Positions 16,795-24,451 of a stretch of DNA of 64,000 nt are shown here, one piece after another. The position numbers were made by a program, and so were the translations under genes. The notes under the pieces were generated by a model that did not search any database, was not told the origin of the DNA, and saw nothing but the letters and a program-made list of their open reading frames with translations. The first letter of the stretch is position 1, and each line of letters opens with the position of its first letter. This DNA comes from Caballeronia sp031450805 (lineage in GTDB: Bacteria; Pseudomonadota; Gammaproteobacteria; Burkholderiales; Burkholderiaceae). The stretch covers positions 496,001 to 560,000 of the forward strand of contig NZ_JARTVY010000002.1 in the NCBI RefSeq assembly GCF_031450805.1, in the 5' to 3' direction.

Positions 16795-17259
16795 TCAGGC
16801 CGCGCCGCGCGCGAGCCGGAATTCGATGGCGGCGCCGTCGCCGGTCTGGCCGATGTCGCCGTGCTGCCGAAGGGCGAGGCCGTCCGCGCCCATCGTCGAG
16901 AGCCAGTGCTGATACGCGCCTTCGAGATACGCGGGCGTCCACGCGAGCGCGCTGTCGCCGAATGCGCGAAGCGGCGCGCAGTAGTGAACGAGGCGCAGAT
17001 GGTCGCGCGCGTCGGACAGCTCGACGAAGCCCCAGTCGGCTTCGCGCCACACCGCGTTGAGCGCATCGGCGAGTTCGGCCGTCGATGCGCAAGGCGGCAA
17101 GGGCGACGCATCCGCGAAACGGCTGCCGACGCGATGCATCAGTTGCCGCAACTCCGCCCCGCCGATCTGCGTTTCGAACTCATCCGCGAGCGCGGACAGC
17201 AAGCCGCGCCATTGCCGGGATATCTGACGGTCGAGCAGGTAATCGAGAGGTGCGGCCAT
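16795..17259 (-). CDS. bcsD: Cellulose synthase subunit BcsD
   Basis: BcsD forms a periplasmic or cytoplasmic octameric channel-like ring in Komagataeibacter and helps bundle glucan chains. This 154-residue protein is of family length, starts MAAPLDYLLDRQISRQWRGL, and carries the pattern GGAELRQLMHRVGSRFA and LAWTPAYLEGAYQHWLSTMG. It is the first gene of the operon, with about 480 bases of non-coding DNA upstream where the promoter should be, and 124 bases before bcsP. Confidence 0.88.
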   Translation of the reverse strand: MAAPLDYLLDRQISRQWRGLLSALADEFETQIGGAELRQLMHRVGSRFADASPLPPCASTAELADALNAVWREADWGFVELSDARDHLRLVHYCAPLRAFGDSALAWTPAYLEGAYQHWLSTMGADGLALRQHGDIGQTGDGAAIEFRLARGAA

Positions 17260-17699
17260 TTTTGTTGGTTCGAATGCGCGCGCATTGCGTGCGGTTTGTT
17301 CGTTGATTCTTACCGTCGCTTGTCTGCCTGCTTAAGACACGCGTTTGGCCCGACGAGCCTTCGCTGCAATAAACGATAAACCCAGGACGATTAGCAGGTA
17401 ATGCGAAACACCGCTGTTAAACGGCATCTATTCGGGTATTCAGGCGTCGTCACGTGGACGAACTTTGGACAGCAGCCGCACCCTTAGTCTCGGGCGCGAG
17501 CCCGCATCTGGCGGACGGCGAAGTGTACCATTGTGTTAATACAGTACGGTAACGAATATTCACGCTTTTATTCCGCTTGACTTTTGCGGATCACAGGCGG
17601 CTGAAAGGAACTCGCATTCCAGTGCAGTCGATATTTCGTCTGATAATAATGATGACAGCGCGATGTAATGCCGCGGAAACGGCCGTGAATACGCCGGCG
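17260..17699. other. Non-coding region upstream of the bcs operon
   Basis: No convincing gene is seen. The part around 17520-17680 is AT-richer than its surroundings and probably carries the bcs promoter and regulator sites, but I found no promoter with two good hexamers. It lies between bcsD and the terminator of the next minus-strand gene. Confidence 0.5.
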
Positions 17700-17727
17700 A
17701 AAAAAAAGCGCCCCGAGGGGGCGCTTT
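17700..17727 (-). terminator. Rho-independent terminator after the 65-aa gene
   Basis: On the minus strand a perfect ten-pair stem (AAAGCGCCCC / GGGGCGCTTT) with a three-base loop runs into eight Ts. It lies 19 bases beyond the stop of the gene ending at 17746 and insulates the bcs promoter region. Confidence 0.93.
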
Positions 17728-17745
17728 GTTCAAAGACTCAAACGC

Positions 17746-17943
17746 TCAGGGATTCGCGCGCACCGCGTCCCTGACAGCGTCCATCACGATGCCGTAATTG
17801 AGCGGGATCTCCAGCGAATCGGCGTAGTCGGCTTCATCGGCCGATTCCGCCGGCGCGACGCCAACCGGAATCGGCTCATAGGCGGTTTCGCCTGCCGGAT
17901 TGTCGCGTCCTTCGATGGCACCCTGCAATTGCGGATTCTTCAC
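17746..17943 (-). CDS. Small acidic protein of unknown function (65 aa)
   Basis: I do not recognise this protein. It is 65 residues, strongly acidic (several Glu/Asp, e.g. APAESADEADYADSLEIP), without membrane segment or signal peptide, and ends MDAVRDAVRANP. The start is GTG at 17943, chosen because AAGGAG stands 7-8 bases before it. A textbook terminator follows the stop, so it is a monocistronic transcribed unit and not a chance frame. It lies upstream of the bcs operon on the same strand but is separated from it by the terminator. Confidence 0.7.
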   Translation of the reverse strand: MKNPQLQGAIEGRDNPAGETAYEPIPVGVAPAESADEADYADSLEIPLNYGIVMDAVRDAVRANP

Positions 17944-18382
17944 GATTAACTCCTTCCGGTAATGGAGCGGCGAGGACCTGCAAGATAAACCAGTGTCATG
18001 TCAAATTGACGACGTCCATTGGAACTCTTCACGAAACGAACTGCGTTCGGCGCGCCGGGAATCGCCGTTTGACGCGTTTCGGCAGGAGTGCGGGGCCTCT
18101 AGTTTAACGGCGTCTGCATCGCTTCATGGTGTGCGCCGGATTATAGCCGCGCGCTTCTCATATTGCCGTTGGCGCTTAAAACCGGCTCGGAAATTGCGTT
18201 CTCGGAACCGGTCGCCGGAGTTCGACGCCGGCGGCGATGCCAAAACGATTCTCGCATCCATCAATTCATCGAAACGGAATCGGGTCATTCGACGCGGCGC
18301 CGCTGTGTTTTCGCTCTCCGTGCGGAAGAATTACCGACGCCCGGAGCGGCACGTCTGCGTCGCCAAAGCCGGGAGAACGGAT
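17944..18382. other. Intergenic region between divergent genes
   Basis: About 440 bases between the 65-aa gene (minus) and the NAD(P)-binding reductase (plus). An open frame in the reductase frame extends back to 17993, but it has no start signal and lacks similarity to the family. I see no RNA gene or clear operator. Confidence 0.5.
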
Positions 18383-18997
18383 ATGAGCAAGGTCGCGATC
18401 ATCGGCGCGACGGGCAATGCCGGCAGCCGATTGCTGGAAGAAGCGTTGCGCCGGGGACACATGGTGACGGCGCTGGCCCGCGATACTTCGACCCTCGAGG
18501 CGCGCGAAGGCCTCGGCACGCGCAACGTCGACGCCACGGACACAGCCGCGCTTGCCGACGCCATCGCCGGTCACGACGCGGTGTTCAGCGCGACGCGATT
18601 CGCATCCGTGCCGGAAAGCGCGATCGTCGGTGCGGTGAAGCGCGCGGGCGTCGCGCGTCTGATGGTTGTCGGCGGCGCGGGCAGTCTCTACGTCGCGCCG
18701 GGGCGGCGCGTGCTCGATGCGCCCGGCTTTCCGCCGGCGTATCGCGAGGAAGCGACCGCGGGCGCAGCGTTTCTCGACGCGCTGCGGCGCGAGCGCGATG
18801 TCCTGTGGACCTTCGTGTCGCCGTCGGCGGAGTTCGTGAGCGGCCCGCGCACGCGCAGATTCCGGCTGGGCGTCGACGAGCTGCTCGTCGACGGCAGCGG
18901 CAGGAGCTGGATCAGCTTCGACGATTTCGCCATCGCCTTCCTCGACGCGTTCGAGCGCGGCGAATCCGTCAGGCAACGCTTCACGGTCGGATATTGA
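18383..18997 (+). CDS. NAD(P)-binding Rossmann-fold reductase (NmrA/YwnB-like atypical SDR)
   Basis: The 204-residue protein starts MSKVAIIGATGNAGSRLLEE, with the dinucleotide motif GATGNAG at residues 8-14. Further family features are ALARDTSTLEAR and MVVGGAGSLYVAPGRRVLD and the late DDFAIAFLDAFE. It resembles the NAD(P)H-binding atypical SDR group often found next to redox regulators; a substrate cannot be named. The start at 18383 is picked because the upstream 130 codons of the open frame do not fit the family and GGGAGAAC precedes this ATG. It converges on the DUF3331 gene with one base between the stops. Confidence 0.82.
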   Translation: MSKVAIIGATGNAGSRLLEEALRRGHMVTALARDTSTLEAREGLGTRNVDATDTAALADAIAGHDAVFSATRFASVPESAIVGAVKRAGVARLMVVGGAGSLYVAPGRRVLDAPGFPPAYREEATAGAAFLDALRRERDVLWTFVSPSAEFVSGPRTRRFRLGVDELLVDGSGRSWISFDDFAIAFLDAFERGESVRQRFTVGY

Positions 18998-18998
18998 A

Positions 18999-19463
18999 TC
19001 AGCCGTGAACGTCGGCTTCGACTTCTTCGTCCTGCGGCATGGCGGCCGCGAGGATCATCGCCGATGCGTTTTGCGGCTTCGGATCGCGCTGCGACGGGCG
19101 ATACACCTGATCGCCGCGATGGATCGGCATCCCCGACAGCGAACAGACGCCTTCCGCCGTCGCCGTCGTGGCGCGCCAGCCCTGATAGCCGTAATGGCAA
19201 GTGCCGGGATCGGACCAGTACACGAGCGCGGTCGCGCTGCTCGGGCGCTCGATCACGCGCACGATGGCCTGCGGATAGGGCAGCCGCTCGTTCGACGGCT
19301 GCGGGTGGGCCCGATTCCAGTCGCGCGTCAGGCGTTCGACGAAGGCGCTCTCGGCGCGTGCGGTTCGTTGCGATGGAGCGGTGCGGCCGGTATCGGCGGG
19401 TATCGTTTCGAGCTGATGAACCGTTTGTGACCACGGATCGGCTCGTTTCGAAAGTGCTGTCAT
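18999..19463 (-). CDS. DUF3331-family protein
   Basis: DUF3331 proteins are small proteins of unknown role, common in Burkholderiaceae. Pattern seen here: CHYGYQGWRA, then CSLSGMPIHRGDQVYRPS and a tail ASAMILAAAMPQDEEVEADVHG. Cysteine and histidine residues (CHYG, CSLSG) could bind a metal; this is inference. The start is uncertain: ATG at 19463 (MTALSKRADPWSQTVHQLE, 154 aa) has GGAAC nearby, while ATG at 19505 would add 14 residues. The frame stays open to 19793 but without family character. Confidence 0.7.
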   Translation of the reverse strand: MTALSKRADPWSQTVHQLETIPADTGRTAPSQRTARAESAFVERLTRDWNRAHPQPSNERLPYPQAIVRVIERPSSATALVYWSDPGTCHYGYQGWRATTATAEGVCSLSGMPIHRGDQVYRPSQRDPKPQNASAMILAAAMPQDEEVEADVHG

Positions 19464-19751
19464 GGCATTGTTCCAGGCTTTGGCTCGACCTAGAACGTAC
19501 GTCATTAAGCATATTCCGATAAATACGGCATCGGTGAAAACACTGTCCCGTTCACGCGAATAATCCCGATCTGCTTTCACACTGCGCGTTTGAAAGCCAG
19601 CCGACGCCTGACTGGCAAGGCTTTGCGGGCTGTCCAGGATTCGCTCATAGCGACCGATAAGCAAACCGGCCAGCCTTGTTTGAAAGGAGATAGAAATGAA
19701 TAAGCAGGCGTTTTGAACAGAACGACTCGCGGTTTGGACAATAACCATTGC
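19464..19751. other. Non-coding region upstream of the DUF3331 gene
   Basis: About 290 bases, AT-richer than average. I see no further gene. It probably holds the promoter of the DUF3331 gene and the downstream sequence of the polyamine operon. Confidence 0.4.
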
Positions 19752-19787
19752 ATCGGGCTGCGAGGCGCGCGCGCCAGGCAGCCCGAT
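19752..19787 (-). terminator. Strong hairpin after the polyamine ABC operon
   Basis: A perfect ten-pair inverted repeat (ATCGGGCTGC / GCAGCCCGAT) encloses a self-complementary GC-rich loop. It starts seven bases after the last permease gene on the minus strand. No T-run follows, so it may stabilise the 3' end or act with Rho, not as a classic terminator. Confidence 0.5.
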
Positions 19788-19793
19788 CGGCAA

Positions 19794-20633
19794 TCAGCCG
19801 GCCACGGCTCGCGCAGCCGCCCGCCCGCGCAACCACTCTAGCGCGAGCAGCAGACTCGTCGAAAAGACGATGAGAATGGTCGCCAGCGCGGCGATCGTCG
19901 GACTGATGTTCTCCCGGATGCCGGTGAACATCTGACGCGGCAGCGTCGTCTGTTCCGCGCCGGCGAGAAAGAGCGTGACGACGACTTCATCGAACGATGT
20001 CGCGAACGCGAACAGCGCACCCGAAATCACGCCCGGCGCGATCACCGGCAGCGTCACGCGAAAGAACGTCGTCAGCGGATTCGCGCCGAGCGACTGGCTC
20101 GCGCGCACGAGGTTCGTGTTGAAGTTCTGCAGCGTCGCGCCGACGGTCGTTACCACGAAGGGCACGCCGAGCGCCGCATGCGCGAGAATCAGCCCGAAGT
20201 AAGTATTCGCGATGCCGAGCGGCGCGAAGAACAGGTACATGCCGACGCCCACGACGATCACCGGCACGATCATCGGCGAAATGAGCACGGCCATCAGCAG
20301 GCCCTTGCCTGCGAAGTTGGCTTTCGTCAGCCCGACTGCGGCGAGCGTGCCGAGGATCGTCGCCACCAGCGTCGCGGACGGCGCCACGATGAAGCTGTTC
20401 TTCGCGGCCATGCGCCACTCGTCGGACATGACGAGGTTGTGATACCAGCGCATCGAGAAGCCGGGAATCGGATAGACGAGGAAGGTGCTCGATGAAAACG
20501 AGAGCGGCACGATGGCCAGCACCGGAAGGATCAGATAAAGCAGCGTCAGCACGCACAGAATGCGCAGGGCGAAGTACCAGATGCGCTCGATGGCGGACGT
20601 GTGCGGCGCGAACAGCGGTTTGGCGAGTTTCAT
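19794..20633 (-). CDS. Polyamine-type ABC transporter permease (PotC-like)
   Basis: This inner-membrane subunit forms half of the import channel. The 279-residue protein starts MKLAKPLFAPHTSAIERIWY and has about six helices with the PotC/YdcV-like EAA loop (LVRASQSLGANPLTTFFRVTLPVIAPGVISG) contacting the ATPase. The start at 20633 is five bases after the stop of the upstream permease gene, so the two are probably co-translated. It is the last gene of the ATPase-binding protein-permease-permease operon. Substrate class (spermidine, putrescine or related) is inferred from the family. Confidence 0.9.
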   Translation of the reverse strand: MKLAKPLFAPHTSAIERIWYFALRILCVLTLLYLILPVLAIVPLSFSSSTFLVYPIPGFSMRWYHNLVMSDEWRMAAKNSFIVAPSATLVATILGTLAAVGLTKANFAGKGLLMAVLISPMIVPVIVVGVGMYLFFAPLGIANTYFGLILAHAALGVPFVVTTVGATLQNFNTNLVRASQSLGANPLTTFFRVTLPVIAPGVISGALFAFATSFDEVVVTLFLAGAEQTTLPRQMFTGIRENISPTIAALATILIVFSTSLLLALEWLRGRAAARAVAG

Positions 20634-20638
20634 GTTCG

Positions 20639-21910
20639 TTACCCCAGACTCACGTTCGAGCGCGTGAAACGCCCGTAGACGACGTACAGCACGAGCGTCG
20701 CGGCGAGCAGCAGCGCGCCGAGGGCGCACGCCATGCCCCAGTTGATGGTCACGTTCGTGAAATAGGCGATGTAGTAGCTCACCATCTGGTCGTTCGGCCC
20801 GCCGAGCAGCGCGGGCGTGATGTAGTAGCCGATCGCCAGAATGAACACGAGCAGCACGCCCGCGCCGATGCCCGGATACGTCTGCGGCACATACACGCGC
20901 CAGAACGCGGCGAACGGATGGCTGCCGAGCGATACCGCCGCGCGCTGATAGGTCGGCGGCACGGATTTCATCACGCTGTAGAGCGGCAGGATCATGAAGG
21001 GCAGCAGAATGTGCGTCAGCGAGATGTAGACGCCGACGCGATTAAAGAGCAGCGCGAGCGGCGAGCCGATGAGTCCGCTGCCGATCAGCGCCTTGTTGAT
21101 GAGCCCTTCGCTTTGCAGCAGCACGATCCACGCGGCGACGCGCACGAGCACCGAGGTCCAGAACGGAATCAGTACGAGGACCATGACGAGATTCGCGCGG
21201 CGCGCCGGCAGCGTCGAGATCCAGTAGGCGAGCGGATAGCCGAGCAAGAGCGCGAAAAGCGTCACCGCGAAGCCGATGACGAAGGTCCGCCCGAACACGT
21301 TGAGATAGATGGACTGGTCGGGATCGGCGTGAACGATGTCACCGAAGCCGTCCTGCTTGTGATCGAGCGACGCGAGCAGGTAGAACGGCGACAGCCGGCC
21401 CGCGTTCTTCGCGATGGCCTGCCAGTAGACCGGATCGTTCCAGCGTTCGTCGATGTCGATGATCTTCGCGCGCAACTGCGGCGGCGCAAGCGGCTTGCCG
21501 TCGTCATCGGCGAGGGGCATTGCGCGCGCGGTCTTCGCGACGAGCGAGCGATAGCCCGCAATCTCCGTGTTCAGGCGGCGGGCGAGGGCGCCCATCGAAT
21601 CGCCGTCCCGGATCGCGGTCAGGTCCTGCGCGAGCGCGGCATAAGCGGCATCCGGCGGCGCGGCCTTGCGATCCCAGCCGGCGAGCGCCGCGCCGGTGTG
21701 CGGCAACGCGTTCGCCACTTCGGGATTCTCGATGGCGCGCGTGAGCAGCGCGCCGATCGGCACCACGAAGATCAGGAACAGAAAAATGGCGAGCGGCGCG
21801 ATCAACGCGAGCGCCATCGCTCGTTTCTTGGCGTCGGCGAGCTTCAGCTCTTTTTTCAGGCGCGCGGTGGATTCGCCCGACTCGTCCGCGGCGATCGTGA
21901 TGGTGTTCAC
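20639..21910 (-). CDS. Polyamine-type ABC transporter permease (PotB-like, with long periplasmic insert)
   Basis: At 423 residues this permease is well over 100 residues longer than PotB. After the first helix (about 33-57) it has a soluble insert of roughly 140 residues (ENPEVANAL to about SIYLNVFGR) before the remaining helices. The EAA loop is present as QRAAVSLGSHPFAAFWRVYVPQTYPG. Longer permeases of this type occur in putrescine/spermidine-like systems of Burkholderiales and rhizobia, where the insert's function is unclear. It lies between the binding-protein gene and the second permease. Confidence 0.9.
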   Translation of the reverse strand: MNTITIAADESGESTARLKKELKLADAKKRAMALALIAPLAIFLFLIFVVPIGALLTRAIENPEVANALPHTGAALAGWDRKAAPPDAAYAALAQDLTAIRDGDSMGALARRLNTEIAGYRSLVAKTARAMPLADDDGKPLAPPQLRAKIIDIDERWNDPVYWQAIAKNAGRLSPFYLLASLDHKQDGFGDIVHADPDQSIYLNVFGRTFVIGFAVTLFALLLGYPLAYWISTLPARRANLVMVLVLIPFWTSVLVRVAAWIVLLQSEGLINKALIGSGLIGSPLALLFNRVGVYISLTHILLPFMILPLYSVMKSVPPTYQRAAVSLGSHPFAAFWRVYVPQTYPGIGAGVLLVFILAIGYYITPALLGGPNDQMVSYYIAYFTNVTINWGMACALGALLLAATLVLYVVYGRFTRSNVSLG

Positions 21911-21988
21911 GCTGGTGTCTCCCCTGCAACTTGGCGGTGACGCGGCCGCGCCTCGGGGAAGCGCGACCGTCGCACCGCGGTCAACCGC

Positions 21989-23032
21989 TTACTTGGATGC
22001 CCACGCCGAGAAGCGCTGTTCCAGTTCATCGCCGTGATCGGTCCAGAACGCCATGTCCTGCAAAACCGCGTTCTTCGCGTTCGCCGGCGAGTTCGGCATG
22101 TCGGCCTGTGTCTTCGCGTCGAGCGCCGTGATCGCGGCCTTGTTCACCGGACCATAGGCGATATGCTGCGCGTACACCTGCTGCGGCTTTTGCGACACCG
22201 AATACGCGATGTACTGCGTCGCCACGTCCTTGTTCGGCGAGCCCTTCGGGATGGCCCAGTAGTCGAGGTCGTAGATGCTGCCGTTCCACACGACCTTCAG
22301 GTTCTTGCCTTCCTTGCGCGCGGCATCGATACGGCCGTTGTAGGCGGTCGACATCACGACATCGCCCGCGACCAGGAACTGCGGCGGCTGTGCGCCGGCT
22401 TCCCACCACTGGATGCTCGGCTTCAGCTCCTCCAGCTTCCTGAACGCGCGATCCGCGCCGGCCTTGGTGCCGAGAACCTTGTAGACATCCTTCGGCGCGA
22501 CGCCATCGGCCATCAGCGCGAATTCGAGGTTATAGCGCGCGCCCTTGCGCATGCCGCGCTTGCCGGGGAATTTCTTCGTGTCCCAGAAGTCCGCCCAGCC
22601 GGCCGGCGCGCTCTTGAGCTTGTCGGCGTTATAGGCAAGCGCAGTCGACCAGACGAAGAAGCCGACGCCGCACGTTTGCGGCGATTCGGGCACCAGTTCG
22701 GATTTCTTCGCGATCTTCGACCAGTCGAGCTTTTCGTAAAGACCTTCGTCGCAGCCACGGCCGAGATCGCCCGATTCCACTTCGACGACGTCCCAGTTCA
22801 CGTGCTTGGCTTCCACCATCGCCTTGACCTTGGCCTGCTCGCCGTTGTACTCGACCGCGGTCACCTTGTTGTTGGTCGATTTCTCGAACGGCTGATTGAA
22901 CGCGACCTTCTGCGCGTCGCCGTTCGCCCCGCCGAAGTTGACGACGGTGATGTCCGCCGCGAACGCGACCGATACGCCCGTCGCGCACATGAGCGCGGCT
23001 GCCGCCTTGGAACACAGTGCGAACTTCCTCAT
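21989..23032 (-). CDS. Periplasmic polyamine-type substrate-binding protein (PotD-like)
   Basis: The 347-residue protein has a signal peptide (MRKFALCSKAAAALMCATG, cleavage after AFA) and the extracellular-binding-protein family 1 pattern of PotD/PotF proteins: DITVVNFGGANGDAQK, WDVVEVESGDLGRGCDEGLYEKLDW, WADFWDTKKFPGKRGMRKGA. Acidic and aromatic residues in these positions fit a positively charged amine ligand, but the ligand is not determined. It is second in the operon, 77 bases after the ATPase gene. Confidence 0.9.
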   Translation of the reverse strand: MRKFALCSKAAAALMCATGVSVAFAADITVVNFGGANGDAQKVAFNQPFEKSTNNKVTAVEYNGEQAKVKAMVEAKHVNWDVVEVESGDLGRGCDEGLYEKLDWSKIAKKSELVPESPQTCGVGFFVWSTALAYNADKLKSAPAGWADFWDTKKFPGKRGMRKGARYNLEFALMADGVAPKDVYKVLGTKAGADRAFRKLEELKPSIQWWEAGAQPPQFLVAGDVVMSTAYNGRIDAARKEGKNLKVVWNGSIYDLDYWAIPKGSPNKDVATQYIAYSVSQKPQQVYAQHIAYGPVNKAAITALDAKTQADMPNSPANAKNAVLQDMAFWTDHGDELEQRFSAWASK

Positions 23033-23109
23033 GATGGTTTCCTCCCTGCCTTGGTTTTATCGATGAACTGCGAGTGAAGGGCATGCTCGCCGGCACGCCG
23101 GACAACGTG

Positions 23110-24246
23110 TCACGCGAACACGCGCAAATGCTCGGGCGCGAATTCCAGCGCGATGGGCGCGCCGGGCGTGAAGCCTTCGAGTGCTTCGGTGCCGAGCGGC
23201 ACCTTGACGAAACACTCGTCCTGATCGCGCACGCCGCAGCGCATGCGGACGTGATCGCCGAAGTAGATGAGGCTTTTTGCTTCGCCCGCGAGCGCGTTCT
23301 TGTGGCCGTTCAGGTGGCTATTCGTGTGGCCGTTCATGTGGCCGTTCATGTGTCCGTTCGCGCTCGCCGCGAGCTTCATGCGCTCGGGCCGGATGCACGC
23401 CACCGCGGCCGCGCCCGCGTTCGCCTTCGCGACGTTCAGGCCCGACAGCCGCGTGCCGTCCGCGAGCCGTATCTCGCAATACTCGCCATGCGTATGTTCG
23501 ATCGTGCCCCGCAGCCGGTTACTGTCGCCGATGAAGTTGGCGACGAACTCGTTGCACGGCGCTTCGTAGAGGTGATCGACGGTATCGAGCTGCTGCACGA
23601 TGCCCTTGTCGAACACGGCGACGCGGTCGCTCATGGTCAGCGCCTCGCCCTGGTCGTGCGTGACGTAGACGAAGGTCACGCCGAGCTTTTCGTGCAGCGA
23701 CTTGAGTTCGTACTGCATGTGTTCGCGCAACTGTTTGTCGAGCGCGCCGAGCGGCTCGTCCATCAGCACGAGCTTCGGCTCGAAGACGAGCGCGCGAGCC
23801 AGCGCGATGCGCTGCTGTTGGCCGCCCGACAACTGCGCCGGATAACGCTTCGCGAAGCTGTCCATGCGCACCATCTTCAGCGCGTTGTTGACCCGGTGAG
23901 CACGTTCTTCGGCGGACATCTTGCGCACGGTCAGCGGATATTCGACGTTCTGCTGCACCGACAGATGCGGAAAGAGCGCGTAGTTCTGAAACACCATGCC
24001 GATGTCGCGCTTGTGCGGCGGCACCTTGTTGAGCAGCTTGCCGTCGAGCCAGATCTCGCCGCCCGTAGGGAATTCGAAGCCGGCGAGCATCATGAGGCAA
24101 GTGGTCTTGCCCGAGCCCGACGGCCCGAGCAGCGTGAGGAATTCCCCCTGATAGATGTCGAGATCGAGAGACTTCACGACGAGCGTTTCGCCGTCGTAAG
24201 TCTTTCGGACGCCGCGAAAGCTGACGATCACCTGATCGGATTTCAT
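23110..24246 (-). CDS. Polyamine-type ABC transporter ATPase (PotA-like)
   Basis: The 378-residue ATPase powers the importer. Walker A LLGPSGSGKTTC (39-50), Q-loop FQNYALFPH, signature LSGGQQQRIALARAL and Walker B KLVLMDEPLGALDK are complete. A C-terminal TOBE domain follows (CIRPERMKLA onward). Between the two, an Asn-Gly-His tandem repeat interrupts the TOBE domain and is unusual. Start MKSDQVIVSFRGVRK at 24246 follows an AAGGAG site. It is the first gene of the operon and divergent from a MocR-type regulator gene 205 bases away. Confidence 0.92.
   Translation of the reverse strand: MKSDQVIVSFRGVRKTYDGETLVVKSLDLDIYQGEFLTLLGPSGSGKTTCLMMLAGFEFPTGGEIWLDGKLLNKVPPHKRDIGMVFQNYALFPHLSVQQNVEYPLTVRKMSAEERAHRVNNALKMVRMDSFAKRYPAQLSGGQQQRIALARALVFEPKLVLMDEPLGALDKQLREHMQYELKSLHEKLGVTFVYVTHDQGEALTMSDRVAVFDKGIVQQLDTVDHLYEAPCNEFVANFIGDSNRLRGTIEHTHGEYCEIRLADGTRLSGLNVAKANAGAAAVACIRPERMKLAASANGHMNGHMNGHTNSHLNGHKNALAGEAKSLIYFGDHVRMRCGVRDQDECFVKVPLGTEALEGFTPGAPIALEFAPEHLRVFA
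23302..23361. repeat. 12-bp tandem repeat coding for Asn-Gly-His-x units
   Basis: Five consecutive 12-base units (GTGGCCGTTCAT and close variants) on the plus strand encode NGHM NGHM NGHT NSHL NGHK in the PotA-like ATPase. The unit keeps the reading frame when copies are gained or lost. Histidine every fourth residue suggests metal binding is possible. Confidence 0.92.
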
Positions 24247-24451
24247 CTTCCGTGTCTCCTTCGGAAAGCTGAATGCGGGTTTCGGCTGCCAACGCCGCAA
24301 CCCAACGGCGGACGGCGGGTGGCGGGCGGCTCCGGAAATTTTTTCCACTACTTGCGCTAACTATAGCCTGTGACGGTTCTACAATGGGGAACCATTTCAA
24401 TATTCACCGGGGAGCCACTTCCGGCGTGGCCTCCCGTTCCGGGGAAACGGC
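24247..24451. promoter_or_regulatory. Divergent promoter region, polyamine importer / MocR regulator
   Basis: Between the two divergent genes a -10-like TACAAT (24380-24385, plus) and TATAGT (complement of 24360-24365, minus) lie close together, so the two promoters probably overlap. MocR proteins usually bind such shared regions. No clear -35 boxes were found, and no operator repeat is claimed. Confidence 0.35.

Noticed and set aside
17993..18382. N-terminal extension of the NAD(P)-binding reductase
   Set aside because: The Rossmann motif is at the very N-terminus in the family, and an ATG with ribosome site stands at 18383.
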